From positions 62,001 to 126,000 of the forward strand of contig NZ_BEWA01000011.1 in assembly GCF_003112535.1 (NCBI RefSeq): a stretch of DNA of 64,000 bases, written 5' to 3'. Numbering within the stretch: the first letter of the stretch is position 1; each line of letters begins with the position of its first letter. Below, one piece after another: positions 45,740 through 54,205 of the stretch. A program made the position numbers and the translations under genes. The notes under the pieces were generated by a model. That model searched no databases. It saw only the letters and a list, made by a program, of their open reading frames with translations, and was not told where the DNA came from. This stretch comes from Streptomyces rishiriensis (lineage in GTDB: Bacteria; Actinomycetota; Actinomycetes; Streptomycetales; Streptomycetaceae).

Positions 45740-45768
45740 ACTTTAAGGGCATCGGACCGAGGTGACAA
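45740..45768 (-). promoter_or_regulatory. Promoter of the dehydratase gene
   Basis: On the minus strand, TTGTCA (45763-45768), 17-bp spacer and TAAAGT (45740-45745), giving a start near 45733 next to operator copy 1. Confidence 0.6.
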
Positions 45769-45807
45769 CACCCCAGGGAATCCGCTCGATTGTTTAAGGA
45801 CAACCCC

Positions 45808-45837
45808 TTGTCAGCGCTGGCGACGCCGTCGTAACGT
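45808..45837 (+). promoter_or_regulatory. Promoter of the Rbs-type importer operon
   Basis: TTGTCA (45808-45813), 18-bp spacer and TAACGT (45832-45837). The predicted start near 45844 is just before operator copy 2. Confidence 0.55.
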
Positions 45838-45850
45838 CCTCGGCGTTCGA

Positions 45851-45870
45851 GATACATCGGAGGAATTTCC
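45851..45870. promoter_or_regulatory. Operator copy 2 of the fuconate divergon
   Basis: GATACATCGGAGGAATTTCC, sharing 17 identical bases with copy 1, 139 bp away in the same orientation, and placed downstream of the importer promoter. Confidence 0.65.
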
Positions 45871-45977
45871 CGCCTCCTCGACCGCGCTCGCGCTCTCCCC
45901 CCGCGGACCGACGCGCCCTGCCCCTTCCGTCCCTCACCTCGCGCGACTCCCATCCCTGGCAAGGAGAGAACCCGGCC

Positions 45978-47030
45978 ATGAATCTCGCCCGCACCCGTTC
46001 CACCGCCGCAGCAGCCGGCGCCGTCGTCGCAGCCCTCGCCCTCCTGACCGCGTGCAACCGCGACAGCGCCGGGTCGGACAGCGCGGGCGGCGACAGTCCC
46101 GCCGTCGGGATCGACCTGCCGCGTTCCGACTCCGACTTCTGGAACTCCTACGCCCAGTACCTGAAGAAGGACATCAAGACCGACGGCGTGAACGCCCTGC
46201 CGCTGAGCAACTCGCAGAACGACGTCACCAAGCTGGTGGCCAACGTGCAGGTGTTCCAGAACACCGGCGCCAAGGCCGTGGTCATGGCGCCCCAGGACAC
46301 CGGCGCCGTCGCCTCCACCCTGGACGCGCTCGCCGCGAAGAAGATCCCGGTGGTCAGCGTCGACACCCGGCCCGACAAGGGCGACGTCTACATGGTGGTC
46401 CGGGCGGACAACCGGGCGTACGGCACCAAGGCCTGCGAGTTCCTCGGCAAGCAGCTCGGCGGCAAGGGCAAGGTCGCCGAACTGCAGGGCGCGCTGGACT
46501 CCATCAACGGGCGCGACCGCTCCGAGGCCTTCGCCGGCTGCATGAAGCAGAAGTTCCCCGGTATCCAGGTGTTCGAGCTGCCCACCGACTGGAAGGGCGA
46601 CGTGGCCTCCGCCAAGCTGCAGTCCCTGCTCGCCCAGCACCCCGACCTGGGCGGCATCTACATGCAGGCCGGCGGAGTCTTCCTGCAGCCGACCCTGGCC
46701 CTGCTGGAGCAGAAGAAGCTGCTCAGGCCGGCGGGGCAGAAGGGGCACATCGCGATCGTCTCCAACGACGGCATCCCCCAGGAGTTCGACGCCATCCGCA
46801 AGGGCCAGATCGACGCGACCGTCTCCCAGCCCGCCGACCTCTACGCCAAGTACGCGCTGTACTACGCCAAGGCCGCGGCCGAGGGCAAGACCTTCCAGCC
46901 GGGCGCGACCGACCACGGCTCCACGATCATCAAGATCCCCAACGGTCTGGAGGACCAGCTGCCCGCGCCGCTGGTGACCAAGGACAACGTCGAGGACAAG
47001 GCCCTGTGGGGCAACAACGTGAGCCGGTGA
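45978..47030 (+). CDS. Sugar-binding lipoprotein of an Rbs-type ABC importer
   Basis: 350 residues. The signal sequence ends in the lipobox LLTAC (Cys about 26), then a periplasmic-binding-protein fold of the RbsB/type I kind: [40 protein letters not shown], and [33 protein letters not shown] lies 8 nt before ATG 45978. The neighbouring dehydratase suggests L-fucose or a related deoxy-sugar or acid as substrate, but this is inferred. Confidence 0.92.
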   Translation: MNLARTRSTAAAAGAVVAALALLTACNRDSAGSDSAGGDSPAVGIDLPRSDSDFWNSYAQYLKKDIKTDGVNALPLSNSQNDVTKLVANVQVFQNTGAKAVVMAPQDTGAVASTLDALAAKKIPVVSVDTRPDKGDVYMVVRADNRAYGTKACEFLGKQLGGKGKVAELQGALDSINGRDRSEAFAGCMKQKFPGIQVFELPTDWKGDVASAKLQSLLAQHPDLGGIYMQAGGVFLQPTLALLEQKKLLRPAGQKGHIAIVSNDGIPQEFDAIRKGQIDATVSQPADLYAKYALYYAKAAAEGKTFQPGATDHGSTIIKIPNGLEDQLPAPLVTKDNVEDKALWGNNVSR

Positions 47031-47080
47031 CCCACCGGACCGGCGACAGCGCCCGCACCCCTGGAAGGACGGTACCCGTC

Positions 47081-48727
47081 ATGGCGCACACCCCGACCGC
47101 GCCGGCGCACGCCGCCGGCCCGACGCCGGTCGCCGAGGCCGTCGGGATCGGCAAGCGGTTCGGCGCCACCGTCGCGCTGCGCGACGCCCGGATCGCCGTC
47201 GCGCCCGGCGAGTCGCACGCGCTGGTGGGCCGCAACGGGGCCGGCAAGTCGACCCTTGTGTCCCTGCTCACCGGACTGCGCCGACCCGACGCCGGCGTCC
47301 TGCGGTTCTCCGGCGAACCCGCCCCGCCCGTGGGGGACATCGACGCCTGGCGCGCCCGGGTGGCCTGCGTCTATCAGCGTTCCACGATCATCCCGGACCT
47401 GACCGTCGCGGAGAACCTCTTCCTGAACCGGCAGAGTTCCGGCTCGCTGCAGCCCATCCGCTGGCGGCAGTTGCGGCACCGGGCCGAGGAACTGCTCGGC
47501 GAGTACGGGGTGGACGTCGACGCCGCCGCGCGGGCCAGGGACCTCACCGTGGAACAGCGGCAGTTCGTGGAGATCGCGCGCGCCCTGTCGTTCGGCGCCC
47601 GCTTCATCGTCCTCGACGAGCCGACCGCGAAGCTCGACGCCCGGGGCATCGGCCGCCTCTTCGACAAGCTGCGCGACCTCCAGCGCCAAGGCGTCGCCTT
47701 CCTCTACATCTCCCATCATCTGCAGGAGGTGTACGACCTGTGCACCACGGTCACCGTCTACCGGGACGCCACCCACATCCTCACCGCGCCGGTGACCGAG
47801 GTCGGCCACCGGGCCCTGGTGGAGGCGATGACGGGCGACACGGCAGCCACCACTGCCGATGCCACCGCCGTCGATCCGGCCGCCGGACACCGTGCCGCCG
47901 GACCGGACGAACGCCCCGAGCTCCTGACCGTCGACGGGCTCACGCTCCCCGGCGTCTGTCACGGGCTGTCCCTGTCGGTGCGCTCGGGCGAGGTCGTCGG
48001 ACTGGCCGGGGCGGCGGCCAGCGGCAACGTGCGGGTCGGGGAGGCGGTCGCCGGTCTGCACCGCGCCGAGGAGGGCCGGATCTCGGTCGGCGGCCGGGCC
48101 GTGCGCCCCGGCAGCGTGCCCTCGGCGCTGGCCGCGGGCGTCGGCCTGGTCCCGGAGGACCGTCACCTCCAGGGTCTGGTCGGCAACCGCAGCGTGGCGG
48201 AGAACGCGACGCTCACCGTCACCGACCAGCTCGGCCCCTTCGGCACCGTGCTGCCCTCGCGGACCAGGGTCTTCGCCCGGCGCATGATCCGCGACCTCGA
48301 CATCAAGACCCCGGGGCCGGCCACCCCGGTGTCCGCGCTCTCCGGCGGAAACCAGCAGAAGGTGGTCGTCGCCCGCGCCCTGGCCACCGACCCCCGGGTG
48401 CTGGTCGCCGTCCGCCCGACCAACGGGGTGGACGTCAAGTCCAAGGAGTTCCTCCTGCGTCGTGTCCGCGAGGTCGCGGACGGCGGGAAGGCCGCGCTGA
48501 TCGTCTCCGACGAGCTGGACGACCTCAGGGTGTGCGACCGGGTCGTCGTGATGTTCCACGGCCGCGTGGTCGCCGAGTTCGCCCCCGGCTGGCGGGACGA
48601 GCAGGTGGTCGCCGCCATGGAGGGCGTGGGCGTGACCGATCACGCGGCGCCCGGCACGGACACCGACACGGACGCCGACACAGATGCCGACGCAGACGCG
48701 CCCGGCACAGATCAGGACGAGAGGTAG
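47081..48727 (+). CDS. Sugar ABC transporter ATPase (RbsA type, two nucleotide-binding domains)
   Basis: 548 residues. The first ABC half has Walker A GRNGAGKST, LTVEQRQFVEIARAL at the signature and Walker B FIVLDEPT. The second half has a degenerate Walker A (GAAASGNVRVGE) but keeps LSGGNQQKVVVARAL, the asymmetric pattern of RbsA/AraG. A C-terminal tail of Asp/Thr repeats (DTDADTDADAD) is odd. I prefer ATG 47081 with GGAAGGACGG upstream; GTG 47027 overlapping the binding-protein stop is possible. Confidence 0.93.
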   Translation: MAHTPTAPAHAAGPTPVAEAVGIGKRFGATVALRDARIAVAPGESHALVGRNGAGKSTLVSLLTGLRRPDAGVLRFSGEPAPPVGDIDAWRARVACVYQRSTIIPDLTVAENLFLNRQSSGSLQPIRWRQLRHRAEELLGEYGVDVDAAARARDLTVEQRQFVEIARALSFGARFIVLDEPTAKLDARGIGRLFDKLRDLQRQGVAFLYISHHLQEVYDLCTTVTVYRDATHILTAPVTEVGHRALVEAMTGDTAATTADATAVDPAAGHRAAGPDERPELLTVDGLTLPGVCHGLSLSVRSGEVVGLAGAAASGNVRVGEAVAGLHRAEEGRISVGGRAVRPGSVPSALAAGVGLVPEDRHLQGLVGNRSVAENATLTVTDQLGPFGTVLPSRTRVFARRMIRDLDIKTPGPATPVSALSGGNQQKVVVARALATDPRVLVAVRPTNGVDVKSKEFLLRRVREVADGGKAALIVSDELDDLRVCDRVVVMFHGRVVAEFAPGWRDEQVVAAMEGVGVTDHAAPGTDTDTDADTDADADAPGTDQDER

Positions 48728-48729
48728 TC

Positions 48730-49770
48730 ATGTCCGCCACCACCGATGTCACCGAACCCGCGGCCGGCGTGGCGCGGACGACCGCCGAGGACTCCCGGCG
48801 CGGGCTCGATCTCGGCCGGTTCCGTGAACTGTCCCTGATCCCGGCCATCCTGGTCCTCGGGCTGATCGGCTTCATCGTCTCACCGGCCTTCCTGACCTCG
48901 GACAACCTCATAGGCGTGGCACAGCAGTCCACCGAGCTGAGCCTGCTGGTGCTCGCCACCGCCCTCATCCTGATCAGCGGGCGGATGGACCTGTCCCTGG
49001 AGTCCACCATCGGGGTGGCCCCGGTCATCGCGGTCTGGCTCGTGCTGCCCACCAGCGGCGCCCGGTTCACCGGGCTGGGGCTGCTGCCCGAGTGGACGGC
49101 GATTCCGCTCTGTCTGCTGACGGGCGCGGTGATCGGTGCCGTCAACGGGTTCCTGATCCTGAAGCTGCGGCTCAACGGCTTCATCGTCACCCTCGGCATG
49201 CTCACGATGCTGCGGGGACTGCAGGTCGCCCTCTCCGAGGGTCAGTCCATCGTCGAACTGCCGTCCTCCTTCACCTACTTGGGCAAAGCGTCCTGGTGGG
49301 GCGCGCCCGCGGCGATCTGGATCTGCGTGGTGCTGTTCGCCCTGGGCAGCGCGGCCCTGGCCTGGCTGCGGCACGGCCGGGCGCTGTACGCGATCGGCGG
49401 CAACGCGGAGGCCGCCCGCACCGCCGGCATCCGGGTCGACCGGATCGTGTGGCTCGTCCTGATCATCGGCAGCGTGCTGGCCGCGTTCGCCGGCATCCTC
49501 TACAGCGGCCACTACGGTTCCCTCTCCGCCACCCAGGGCAGCGGCTGGATCTTCCAGGTCTTCGCCGCGACCGTCATCGGCGGGGTGAGCCTCAACGGCG
49601 GCAAGGGGTCCGTCTTCGGCGCGCTGACCGGCGTGCTCACCCTCCAGCTCGTCGTCAACGTCATGACGCTGGCCGGTGTGCCGCCGCTGTGGAACCAGTT
49701 CCTCAACGGCGCGATCATCATCGTCGCCCTGATCATCTCCCGCTTCGCCTCCGGCGAGAAGCAGGAGTAG
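48730..49770 (+). CDS. Sugar ABC permease (RbsC type)
   Basis: 346 residues and 8-10 transmembrane helices. The family motifs ISGRMDLSLESTIG and LRLNGFIVTLGMLTMLRGL are seen, then GGNAEAARTAGI and ATVIGGVSLNGGKGSV. In ribose-type systems this is a homodimeric channel. ATG 48730 is 2 nt after the ATPase stop. Confidence 0.93.
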   Translation: MSATTDVTEPAAGVARTTAEDSRRGLDLGRFRELSLIPAILVLGLIGFIVSPAFLTSDNLIGVAQQSTELSLLVLATALILISGRMDLSLESTIGVAPVIAVWLVLPTSGARFTGLGLLPEWTAIPLCLLTGAVIGAVNGFLILKLRLNGFIVTLGMLTMLRGLQVALSEGQSIVELPSSFTYLGKASWWGAPAAIWICVVLFALGSAALAWLRHGRALYAIGGNAEAARTAGIRVDRIVWLVLIIGSVLAAFAGILYSGHYGSLSATQGSGWIFQVFAATVIGGVSLNGGKGSVFGALTGVLTLQLVVNVMTLAGVPPLWNQFLNGAIIIVALIISRFASGEKQE

Positions 49771-49790
49771 GCGCACAGGAGGGCACGCTC

Positions 49791-50486
49791 GTGGCACTGA
49801 CCGACGAGGCCATGGACAAGATCAAGGCGATGATCGTGGCGGGCGAGCTCGCGCCGGGCTCCCGGTTGCCCAGGGAGGAGGTCCTCGCCGGACAGCTCGG
49901 CCTGTCCCGCAGTTCGCTGCGCGAGGCGGTGCGGGCGCTGACCGCGATGCGGATCCTCGTCACCCGGCAGGGCGACGGCACCTACGTGTCGAGCCTGGAG
50001 CCCCAGCTGCTGTTCGAGTCGCTCGCGTTCGCCTCGGACGTCTCCCAGGGCCGCGCGGCCCTGCACCTGCTGGAGGTGCGCCGGCTGCTCGAACCGCAGG
50101 CGACCGGTCTGGCCTCCGCGCTGCTCACCGCCGCCGACCTCGACGAGCTGGCCGCCCTCCTGCGGCGGTGCCGGTCCGCCGCTACGGTCGAGGAGTTCGT
50201 CGGTCACGACATCGCGTTCCACCTGCGGATCGTCGAGACCGTCGGCAATCCGGTGCTGTCCATGCTGCTGCGCGTGCTGTCCACGCGCACCCAGCGGGTT
50301 CGCATCGTCCGGGGCACCCGGACCGAACGGGCCGTGGAACACGCCCACCGGGAGCACGACGAGATCCTCCGTGCGCTGCGGGCACGCGACGCCCCGCTGG
50401 CGGTCTCGACCGCCACGGTCCACATCGCGGCCGTGGAGCAGTGGCTGGCGGCCGGCCTCGTGCAGGACCCCGCGGGCGCGCTGTGA
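49791..50486 (+). CDS. FadR-type GntR regulator of the fuconate/importer locus
   Basis: 231 residues: winged helix with LPREEVLAGQLGLSRSSLRE, then an FCD domain with metal residues (HDIAFHLRIVETVGNP and late AHREHDEI, HIAAVEQW). AGGAGGG lies 7 nt before GTG 49791. It is last in the importer operon, which suggests it senses the sugar acid made from the imported sugar and acts on the two 17-bp sites at 45712 and 45851. Confidence 0.9.
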   Translation: MALTDEAMDKIKAMIVAGELAPGSRLPREEVLAGQLGLSRSSLREAVRALTAMRILVTRQGDGTYVSSLEPQLLFESLAFASDVSQGRAALHLLEVRRLLEPQATGLASALLTAADLDELAALLRRCRSAATVEEFVGHDIAFHLRIVETVGNPVLSMLLRVLSTRTQRVRIVRGTRTERAVEHAHREHDEILRALRARDAPLAVSTATVHIAAVEQWLAAGLVQDPAGAL

Positions 50487-50626
50487 CGGCGCCCGCTGCC
50501 GACGAGTCGGGAATTTCCCGCCCGCCGTCCGGCCACTGACCGAAATTCACCGACCCACCGCGTGAACGACTTCCCGGACGGCGCCGGGAGTCGCTTCGGA
50601 GGGCTCTGCGCGAACCCCCTCCCCTT

Positions 50627-50699
50627 GGCCTTTCGGTGACGGGAATGTGTGGATGTTGTACCCGCCCGTCGTGCGGTGCCTGCGTATAGGCCTTTCGGT
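50627..50699. repeat. Direct repeat upstream of the YceI gene
   Basis: GGCCTTTCGGT occurs at 50627-50637 and 50689-50699, 62 bp apart, in the 284-bp gap before the YceI gene. Otherwise I see nothing in this gap. Confidence 0.5.
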
Positions 50700-50770
50700 A
50701 CGGATTCGGTCCGCCGCCGCCCGCCGGCGCGGCTTGCGACGCATTCTGCGGTGGAGTAACCAGGTGAACC

Positions 50771-51418
50771 ATGAACCTGTTCACCCGCGGCGCGTCCGCC
50801 CGACGTTCGGCGCCCCCCGTCGCTGCGCACCTCGCCGTCGACACGTCCGGCGTCCGGCCGGATCCCGCCCTGGCGGCGCTGTCCGGAGATTGGATGATCG
50901 ACCCCGCGCACAGCCGCATCGGATTCTCCGTGCGCCATGCCCTGGTCACGACGGTGCGTGGAGCTTTCACCGAGTACCGCAGCCGCCTCTGGTTCGACGG
51001 GCGCGACCCCTCCCGCTCGCGCGCCGAGATCCTGCTGTCCACGGCCAGCGTCGACACCGGCGTGGAGCAGCGCGACGCCCACCTGATCGGCCGTGACTTC
51101 CTGGACTCGGCGAGTTATCCGCATATGCGTTTCACGAGCACCGCCGTGGAACTCGCCGGCTCGGACGTCTACCGCATGACCGGCGATCTCACCATCAAGG
51201 ACGCCACGCGTCCCGTGGTTCTCGAACTCACCTACATAGGGCATGTCACCGACCCGTTCGGATATGAACGCGTCGGTTTCGACGGCACCACCACGATCGA
51301 CCGTTCCGAATGGGGCCTCACCTACAATGCCCGGCTGGCCGAGGGCGGCGCGATGGTCAGCGAGAAGGTGCGTCTGCAATTCGACATCGCGGCGATCCGC
51401 ACTCCCGCCGCCGACTGA
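50771..51418 (+). CDS. YceI-family lipid-binding-like protein
   Basis: 215 residues with the lipocalin-like YceI pattern: WMIDPAHSRIGFSVRHALVT, TEYRSRLWFDG, STASVDTGVEQRDAHLIGRDFLD and a final YNARLAEGGAMVSEKVRLQFD. YceI proteins bind polyisoprenoid or other amphiphilic ligands. There is an N-terminal 38-residue extension but no clear signal peptide, as in most Streptomyces members. The decarboxylase gene follows 128 nt later. Confidence 0.9.
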   Translation: MNLFTRGASARRSAPPVAAHLAVDTSGVRPDPALAALSGDWMIDPAHSRIGFSVRHALVTTVRGAFTEYRSRLWFDGRDPSRSRAEILLSTASVDTGVEQRDAHLIGRDFLDSASYPHMRFTSTAVELAGSDVYRMTGDLTIKDATRPVVLELTYIGHVTDPFGYERVGFDGTTTIDRSEWGLTYNARLAEGGAMVSEKVRLQFDIAAIRTPAAD

Positions 51419-51546
51419 CCGACGTCAGCCGCAGCCGCCGTCGTTTCCGTCCTCGGAGTGGTTTGCGGCCCTGTGGCCGCGGGCCCGGCCCCGTCCCGCC
51501 GGAAACTGGTCGGGGCGGCACGCGGCCGCCGGGACGAGGGGGGCCC

Positions 51547-53964
51547 ATGACGGACAGCAGGCTTCTGGTCGCGGTACCGGAGCATCCCCGGGACGAGGGC
51601 GCGGTCGCCCAGCAGCTGGTGCGCATCCGGCAGGCCGTCGAGGAGAAGGGGTTCGACGTCCGGTGGGCGGTCGACGCCGCCGACGCGGAGGCGGTGCTGC
51701 GCACGGAGGCCGGCCTGACCGCCGCACTGGTCGCCTGGGAACTGCCGGACCGCGGGGCCGGCCGGAACGGCGGGGACGAGCCCGGCGGGGCCAGGGTGCT
51801 GCGCTCCCTCGCCCGGCGCTTCCGTGACCTGCCGGTCTTCCTGGTCATGACCGACGACGGCGTCACGGACCTGCCGCTGTGGGTGTCGGAGTCGGTCGTG
51901 GGGTACGTGTGGCCGCTGGAGGACACACCCGCCTTCCTCGCGGGCCGCATCACCACCGCCGCCCGCGCCTACCGGGAAGCCGTCCTGCCGCCCTTCTTCC
52001 GGGCGCTGCGCCGCTTCGACGACGCGCACGAGTACTCGTGGCACACCCCGGCCCACTCCGGCGGCGTCGCCCTGCTGAAGTCGCCCGCGGGACGGGCCTT
52101 CCACGACTACTTCGGGGAGCGGCTGCTGCGCAGCGACCTGTCGATCTCGGTCGGCGAACTCGGCTCGCTGTTCGAGCACACCGGCCCGATCGGCGAGGCG
52201 GAGCGCAACGCCGCGCGCGTCTTCGGCGCCGACCTCACGTACTTCGTGCTGCACGGGGACTCCACCTGCAACCGCGTGGTGGGCCACTTCAGCGTCACCC
52301 GCGACGAGATCGCGCTCGTGGACCGCAACTGCCACAAGTCGGTGCTGCACGGGCTGGTCGTGTCGGGCGCACGGCCGGTCTATCTCGTCCCCACCCGCAA
52401 CGGCTACGGGCTGGCCGGGCCGCTGCCCCCGGCGGAGCTGGCGCCCGACTCGGTCGCCGCCCGGATCGCGGCGAACCCGCTGGCGGAACAGGCGCTGTCA
52501 CCGGACGCCCAGTACGCCGTGTTCACCAACTCCACCTACGACGGCCTGTGTTACGACGCCCTGGCGGCGGCGCGGGCGCTCGCCGCGAGCACGCCCCGGG
52601 TGCACTTCGACGAGGCGTGGTTCGCGTACGCCCGCTTCCACCCGCTCTACGCGGGCCGGTACGGCATGTCGGTGGACGAGGACGCCTTCCCGGGCCCGGA
52701 CCGGCCGACGGTCTTCTCGACGCAGTCCACGCACAAGCTGCTGGCGGCGCTGTCGCAGAGCGCCATGGTCCACGTCAGGCCCGCGCCCCGGGCGCCGGTC
52801 GGACACGACCGGTTCAACGAGGCGTTGATGATGCACGGCACCACGTCCCCGCTCTATCCGATGATCGCCTCCCTGGACGTGGCGACCGCGATGATGGACG
52901 GGCCGCAGGGCCGCTGGCTCGTCGACGAGGCGGTGACCGAGGCGGTCCGCTTCCGCCAGGAGATGGTCCGCATCCGGCGCCGGGTGGAGGACGCCGGCGA
53001 CCGGCCGCCGTGGTTCTTCGGCGTGTGGCAGCCCGGGACGGTCACCGACCCGGGCACCGGCGCGCGGCTGCCGTTCGAGGAGGCTCCCGCAGACCTGCTG
53101 CGCACCGAGCCGTCGTGCTGGCATCTGGAACCCGGCGCCGACTGGCACGGGTTCCCCGAACTCACCGCCGGCTACTGCATGCTCGACCCGATCAAGGTCA
53201 CCCTGACCTGCCCGGGGATCGACGCGACGGGACGGACGGCCGCGTGGGGCATCCCGGCACGGGTGCTCACCGCGTATCTGGCCACGCGGAACATCGTCGT
53301 GGAGAAGACGGACAGCTACACCACGCTCGTGCTGTTCTCCATGGGCATCACCAAGGGCAAGTGGGGGACGCTCCTCGACGCGCTGATGGACTTCAAGGCC
53401 CTCTACGACGAGGACGCCTCCCTCGACCGGGTGCTGCCCGCGCTGGTCGCCGAGCACCCGCGGCGCTACGCCGGGTCGACCCTGCGCGAGCTGTGCCAGG
53501 AGATGCACGACCATCTGCGTGCGGCCCGCCTCGTCGACCTGCTGGACACCGCGTTCCGCGAGCTGCCCGAGCCGGTCGCCCCGCCGCAGCTGTGCTACCA
53601 GCGGCTGGTGCGGGGCGGCACCCACCGGGTGCGGCCGGCCGACGCGTCCGGGCAGGTGGCCGCCGCCATGGTCACGGTCACCCCGCCCGGGATCCCCGTC
53701 CTCATGCCCGGCGAAGGCGTCGGCGGTTCCGACGGCCCGCTGCTGCGCTACCTCGGCGCCCTGGAGGCCTTCGACCGCCGTTTTCCCGGTTTCCGCAGCG
53801 AGACGCACGGGGTCACGGTCGACCCGGACACCGGCGACTACCTGATCGAGTGCCTGCGCCCGACGACGGACGGCACGACAGGCCCGGACGCGGGAGGAGG
53901 TCACGCCGCGCCACCGGTTCAGCGCGGTGAGACGTCGCAGGGCCCCGCCCTCACCGGTCGCTGA
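51547..53964 (+). CDS. Orn/Lys/Arg decarboxylase family enzyme
   Basis: 805 residues, comparable to the biodegradative decarboxylases. An N-terminal receiver-like domain (1-140) precedes the PLP fold, with the PLP-binding Lys397 in STQSTHKLLAALSQ, aspartate in HFDEAWFAYARFHP, and HGTTSPLYPMIASLDVA. The C-terminal domain (from about 640) is as usual. It makes a polyamine or cadaverine/agmatine from a basic amino acid; sequence alone does not settle which. ATG 51547 follows GGGG. The C-terminal 30 residues are low complexity. Confidence 0.9.
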   Translation: MTDSRLLVAVPEHPRDEGAVAQQLVRIRQAVEEKGFDVRWAVDAADAEAVLRTEAGLTAALVAWELPDRGAGRNGGDEPGGARVLRSLARRFRDLPVFLVMTDDGVTDLPLWVSESVVGYVWPLEDTPAFLAGRITTAARAYREAVLPPFFRALRRFDDAHEYSWHTPAHSGGVALLKSPAGRAFHDYFGERLLRSDLSISVGELGSLFEHTGPIGEAERNAARVFGADLTYFVLHGDSTCNRVVGHFSVTRDEIALVDRNCHKSVLHGLVVSGARPVYLVPTRNGYGLAGPLPPAELAPDSVAARIAANPLAEQALSPDAQYAVFTNSTYDGLCYDALAAARALAASTPRVHFDEAWFAYARFHPLYAGRYGMSVDEDAFPGPDRPTVFSTQSTHKLLAALSQSAMVHVRPAPRAPVGHDRFNEALMMHGTTSPLYPMIASLDVATAMMDGPQGRWLVDEAVTEAVRFRQEMVRIRRRVEDAGDRPPWFFGVWQPGTVTDPGTGARLPFEEAPADLLRTEPSCWHLEPGADWHGFPELTAGYCMLDPIKVTLTCPGIDATGRTAAWGIPARVLTAYLATRNIVVEKTDSYTTLVLFSMGITKGKWGTLLDALMDFKALYDEDASLDRVLPALVAEHPRRYAGSTLRELCQEMHDHLRAARLVDLLDTAFRELPEPVAPPQLCYQRLVRGGTHRVRPADASGQVAAAMVTVTPPGIPVLMPGEGVGGSDGPLLRYLGALEAFDRRFPGFRSETHGVTVDPDTGDYLIECLRPTTDGTTGPDAGGGHAAPPVQRGETSQGPALTGR

Positions 53965-54205
53965 GGCCCGGCAAGGACCTCGCCGGGTCGGTCGCCGGCG
54001 GCTGCCTCGGCGCGGGGTTCCCCGGCGTCGTCCTGACGTCGGATGCCGCGCCCCTGCTGCCTCCGGGCACCGTGCGATCCGCTGGTGTGGGCGATGCGAC
54101 CCCCGGTGTTATTCAATGAGGTGTGCGGTCAGGGATCTCGGGGCCCGGTCGCACGGGTCCGAGTAACGACCCCGGTGCTGTGCCGGGGATTGCCGAGAGA
54201 GCCGC

